Assembly (NCBI RefSeq): GCF_000092905.1
Contig: NC_014098.1
Span: 372,001-436,000, forward strand
DNA from: Kyrpidia tusciae DSM 2912
GTDB taxonomy: Bacteria > Bacillota > Bacilli > Kyrpidiales > Kyrpidiaceae
Direction: 5' to 3'
Length of the DNA: 64,000 nucleotides
Position 1 is the stretch's first letter. Each line of letters begins with the position of its first letter. Of the stretch, positions 61,256-64,000 are shown one piece after another. Below the pieces are notes generated by a model. The model saw only the letters and a list, made by a program, of their open reading frames with translations. It was not told the origin of the DNA and made no database searches. Made by a program: the position numbers and the translations under genes.

Positions 61256-62560
61256 GTGCCGCGTGGGGATCTGGATCGCTTGGAGGAAGTCATTGAGCGC
61301 ATTACCGATATCGCCGAATCTTTTGGGCTCCGTCCCTTTCCGATGCGCTATGAGATCTGCCCGGCGGACGTCGTTTACGCCGTTGGCGCCTACGGGATGC
61401 CCACCCGATTTGCTCATTGGAGTTTTGGCAAAGCTTTCGAGCGGATGAAACTGCAGTATGACACGGGGCTTAGCAAGATCTATGAACTGGTGATCAATAG
61501 CGATCCTTGTTATGCCTTCTTATTGGATACCAATACTCTTCTTCAGAATAAGCTGATCGTTGCCCACGTTCTCGCCCACTCCGATTTCTTTCGCAATAAT
61601 GTCCGTTTTTCCACCACGCCCCGGGACATGGTGGAACGAATGTCGGTTTATGCGGAACGGATTCGACGTTATGAAATGGTTCATGGGGAAGACGCAGTGG
61701 AGGCGTTTTTGGATGACGCCCTGGTGGTGGCGGAGCATACGCCTCCGCCCTCCCCGATGGGGCCCGGGCGGCCGCCCCGGGAAGCCGAGGAGGGGAGGGA
61801 AGGGGGGCGCGCCAAACGAGACAGACTGCGGGAAGACATCCCCGCTTATCTCATCGAGTACAGCCCCGAACTCGAAGATTGGCAGCGGGATATTCTCGCT
61901 GCTCTCCGGGAGGAAATGCGGTATTTCTGGCCGCAGCTCGAGACGAAGATTATGAATGAAGGATGGGCCACCTATTGGCATTTGCGGATCATGCGGGAGA
62001 TGGATCTTCCTCCGGACGAGGCTTTGGAATTCGCCCGGATGCACAGCCAGGTGACGCAGCCCGGGAGCTATTCTATCAATCCGTATCGCCTGGGGTTGGC
62101 CATTTATGAAGCTCAGGGAGAAGACCTGGAGCGGCTGTTCGAGATTCGGGAAGGGGAGACGGACGTTTCTTTTCTGCGAAATTATTTGACCGAGTCATTG
62201 GTCGAAGAACAGGATCTCTACCTGTGGGAGGCGGCCCGGGGGGAGCTCCGGGTGACGGAGAAAGACTGGCGGCGGGTCCGGGACGCTCTGGTGGCCGAAC
62301 GGGTACACGGGGGGCTCCCGATGTTAGAAGTGGCCGGGGAGTCGCCCCGGGGGGAGTTGGTGTTGCACCATCGCTACGAGGGTGTCCCCCTGGACCTGAA
62401 ACACCTCAAAAAAGCGCTGATGGCCGTGCGGCGGCTGTGGGGGACCACCGTTCATCTCGACACAGTGGTCGACGAGCGTCCGGTTCGGTTTACTGCCGCC
62501 GCGGACGGAGTCCGGTCGGAACCGGTACACGCAGGAGGCGCCGGGCCGTCCGGGTCCTGA
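61256..62560 (+). CDS. spoVR: SpoVR family protein
   Basis: A 434-residue protein. The GTG at 61256 is preferred over the frame start at 61181 because GGGGGGTTAAC precedes it and the family begins near LDRLEEVIERITDIAESFGL. Conserved blocks: CPADVVYAVGAYGMPTRFAHWSFGKAFERMKL, YELVINSDPCYAFLLDTNTLLQNKLIVAHVLAHSDFFRNN, and NEGWATYWHLRIM. In Bacillus SpoVR is involved in spore cortex formation. Third gene of the prkA-yhbH-spoVR cluster. Confidence 0.92.
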   Translation: MPRGDLDRLEEVIERITDIAESFGLRPFPMRYEICPADVVYAVGAYGMPTRFAHWSFGKAFERMKLQYDTGLSKIYELVINSDPCYAFLLDTNTLLQNKLIVAHVLAHSDFFRNNVRFSTTPRDMVERMSVYAERIRRYEMVHGEDAVEAFLDDALVVAEHTPPPSPMGPGRPPREAEEGREGGRAKRDRLREDIPAYLIEYSPELEDWQRDILAALREEMRYFWPQLETKIMNEGWATYWHLRIMREMDLPPDEALEFARMHSQVTQPGSYSINPYRLGLAIYEAQGEDLERLFEIREGETDVSFLRNYLTESLVEEQDLYLWEAARGELRVTEKDWRRVRDALVAERVHGGLPMLEVAGESPRGELVLHHRYEGVPLDLKHLKKALMAVRRLWGTTVHLDTVVDERPVRFTAAADGVRSEPVHAGGAGPSGS

Positions 62561-62597
62561 GGGCCGGCCGCGACGCCCAGCCTTGCCCGACCCTCGA

Positions 62598-62900
62598 TTA
62601 CGCCCACCCCAATCGGGCCCGGGCCGCCTCGGATAAGCGCTCCGGCGTCCAGGGGGGGTCCCAGACCACTTCCACCGCTGCCTTTTCAACCCCCGGCACC
62701 CGGGCCGCGGCCCGGCGCACGGCTTCGCTCAGACTGGTGTGAGCCGGACACCCCGGGGTCGTCATCGTCATCCGGATGAGGACGACCCCTTCTTCCGGCT
62801 CTTCGATTCCATAGATCAAACCGAGATCGACGACATTGATCCCGATCTCCGGGTCCAACACCATCTTCAGAGCCTCCCGGAGGATATCCTGGTCAATCAT
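62598..62900 (-). CDS. MIP18 (DUF59/PaaD-like) family protein
   Basis: A 100-residue protein: [23 protein letters not shown] (residues 11-33) and the conserved cysteine in [12 protein letters not shown], then [19 protein letters not shown]. This is the compact MIP18 domain shared by SufT and PaaD; it helps assemble Fe-S clusters. It overlaps the upstream membrane-protein gene by 8 bases, suggesting co-translation. Confidence 0.88.
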   Translation of the reverse strand: MIDQDILREALKMVLDPEIGINVVDLGLIYGIEEPEEGVVLIRMTMTTPGCPAHTSLSEAVRRAAARVPGVEKAAVEVVWDPPWTPERLSEAARARLGWA

Positions 62901-64000
62901 TGCCGCGCAACTCCCTTCCGATCTTGCCGAGGTCGACCACCGTCAAAAGGTGAAAGCAAAAGACCCCCAGGGCCAGGGACAGTACCGTTCCCCCCGCGGC
63001 CGCCGCCCAGGACTGCATCCAGGCGATGCCCGCGGTGAATACGATCAGTCCCACCGCAAACGCCCACAGCACCGGCCGGGGCTGCTCGGGGGAGATCAGA
63101 TCGCCGATCAACGGAACGTTTTCCTTACCGGCCCTTTGGCTGTACCGGCGGGTCCAGATCAAAAACGGAACGATTTTGTAGGCGTAGCCCATCACCGTTA
63201 AAGTCACCCAGCCGAGGAGATACAAAGCGGCCACACCGGCCCATACCTTCGGGTTTCGAATGCCCGGGGCGAGGACGAACCCGGCGGATCCGATGAGTCC
63301 GGCGGCACCCGCGACGATTGCGGCCCGAAGGGTGGGCTCTATTTTTTTGCGCAGCCGTTTAGCCAGGATCTCCCGCAGGTGGAACAGGTGCAGGGCAAAG
63401 GTGGCCAATCCCGCGATGCCCCCGAGTACCGTTGCGAGGGCCACATGAGTCCAGGCTCCGACGATGACCAGCCAAATTGCGGCATGGGCGAAGGCGAAGG
63501 TCCAATCCCGCAAGCGCACCGAAAAACCGTGGGAAAGGGTGAACATCGGCAGCAGCTTAAAACTGAAACCAATGATCAAGAACGTAAAGAAGCCGCCGGC
63601 GGCGAGCACAATGTGGGTGACCAACAGAGGCTCGATCCCGTTGCGCAGCCCGGGGATGCGAGGGGCGACGATGAGCAGCCATCCCACGGTCACCGCCAGG
63701 GGTAGGTACACGTGGGCCGAGCGCACAAACCGGAACATGGCGTCGCGAGTTGGTGCCTTTTTGAGGGACGCACTGACAATTCCCGCGTAGGCGCCGATGG
63801 AGATCGTCGCGGCCGCGCCGAACAATAACAGTCCCGGGTTCCACCAGGCGGCCATCGATGCTGTGAGCCCTGCTATGGACAAGGCGTAAAGCCAAAAGTT
63901 CCACTTAGCCGCCCGTTCCGAAGCGATGGGGATCAAAAAGGCAACGCTTGCCAATTGGTACACGGCCCCCATGACGAAAGACAGCAAGGAACCCAGGGTC
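62893..64000 (-). CDS. Multi-pass membrane protein with two repeated G-x-x-x-K-x-x-P motifs, N-terminus outside window
   Basis: At least 364 residues and about 11 hydrophobic helices; the frame is still open at the window edge ([17 protein letters not shown]), so the start is not visible. Two helices end in near-duplicate motifs: [10 protein letters not shown] with histidine-rich surroundings ([16 protein letters not shown]) and [10 protein letters not shown]. The pattern recalls membrane proteins related to heme-copper oxidase subunit I or NnrS, but I cannot assign it. Translationally coupled to the MIP18 gene. Confidence 0.65.
   Translation of the reverse strand, partial: TLGSLLSFVMGAVYQLASVAFLIPIASERAAKWNFWLYALSIAGLTASMAAWWNPGLLLFGAAATISIGAYAGIVSASLKKAPTRDAMFRFVRSAHVYLPLAVTVGWLLIVAPRIPGLRNGIEPLLVTHIVLAAGGFFTFLIIGFSFKLLPMFTLSHGFSVRLRDWTFAFAHAAIWLVIVGAWTHVALATVLGGIAGLATFALHLFHLREILAKRLRKKIEPTLRAAIVAGAAGLIGSAGFVLAPGIRNPKVWAGVAALYLLGWVTLTVMGYAYKIVPFLIWTRRYSQRAGKENVPLIGDLISPEQPRPVLWAFAVGLIVFTAGIAWMQSWAAAAGGTVLSLALGVFCFHLLTVVDLGKIGRELRGND

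Overview
The window looks like chromosome from a high-GC, aerobic, probably spore-forming Bacillota. The evidence is purine-rich Shine-Dalgarno (SD) sites before most genes, frequent GTG/TTG starts, a PrkA-YhbH-SpoVR trio, a Bacillus-type caa3 oxidase operon (ctaCDEFG), RelQ and an EtfBA/TetR unit. Gene content and composition suggest the Alicyclobacillaceae (Kyrpidia-like), but this is recognition from memory and was not searched.

Layout. 1-2.5 kb: end of a D-2-hydroxyacid dehydrogenase gene, a Phd/VapC-type antitoxin-toxin pair, a lipoprotein and a small membrane protein. 2.5-14.5 kb: a defence island resembling type 3 BREX (brxF, brxC, pglXI, pglZ, brxA-like). It is bordered by a decayed pRiA4b ORF-3-like gene on the left and by IS1380 and IS3-type remnants on the right. 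brxC is split by a complete IS3-family element whose exact removal restores one 1,227-codon frame. No BREX helicase gene is present. 14.7-18.3 kb: an MFS exporter and a YyaL-type thioredoxin-domain protein. 18.4-23.8 kb: a cobalamin riboswitch with a NiCoT-like metal transporter, a relQ / B12-binding radical SAM / heptad-repeat protein group, and convergent cobK. 23.9-40.2 kb: a second cobalamin riboswitch with attenuator heads a tightly overlapped 14-gene run: cbiC, D, ET, L, F, G, A, X, H, cobT, cobQ, a cbiZ-cobU fusion, cbiB, cobS, cobD. This is the anaerobic (early cobalt insertion) route plus salvage. 40.7-44.6 kb: an isochorismatase-like hydrolase and a biotin-type ECF transporter (ecfT and a fused ecfA1A2, divergent from bioY). 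44.9-47.3 kb: a ba3-type oxidase (IIa, II, I). 47.4-49.8 kb: a TetR/FadR-like regulator with its operator, then etfB and etfA. 49.9-56.1 kb: speE, a broken MFS gene, and ctaC-D-E-F-G. 56.2-64 kb: an OsmC-like protein, an aldo/keto reductase, prkA-yhbH-spoVR, a MIP18-family protein and a multi-pass membrane protein running off the window.

How it fits together. Cobalt uptake and corrin synthesis appear to be controlled separately by two B12 riboswitches. The two terminal oxidases plus ETF point to aerobic respiration fed partly by fatty-acid oxidation. The BREX island is the clearest foreign and decaying segment: interrupted brxC, a BrxF without a recognisable P-loop, no helicase, and an AT-rich patch inside pglXI. 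No tRNA, rRNA, CRISPR array or replication origin was seen.
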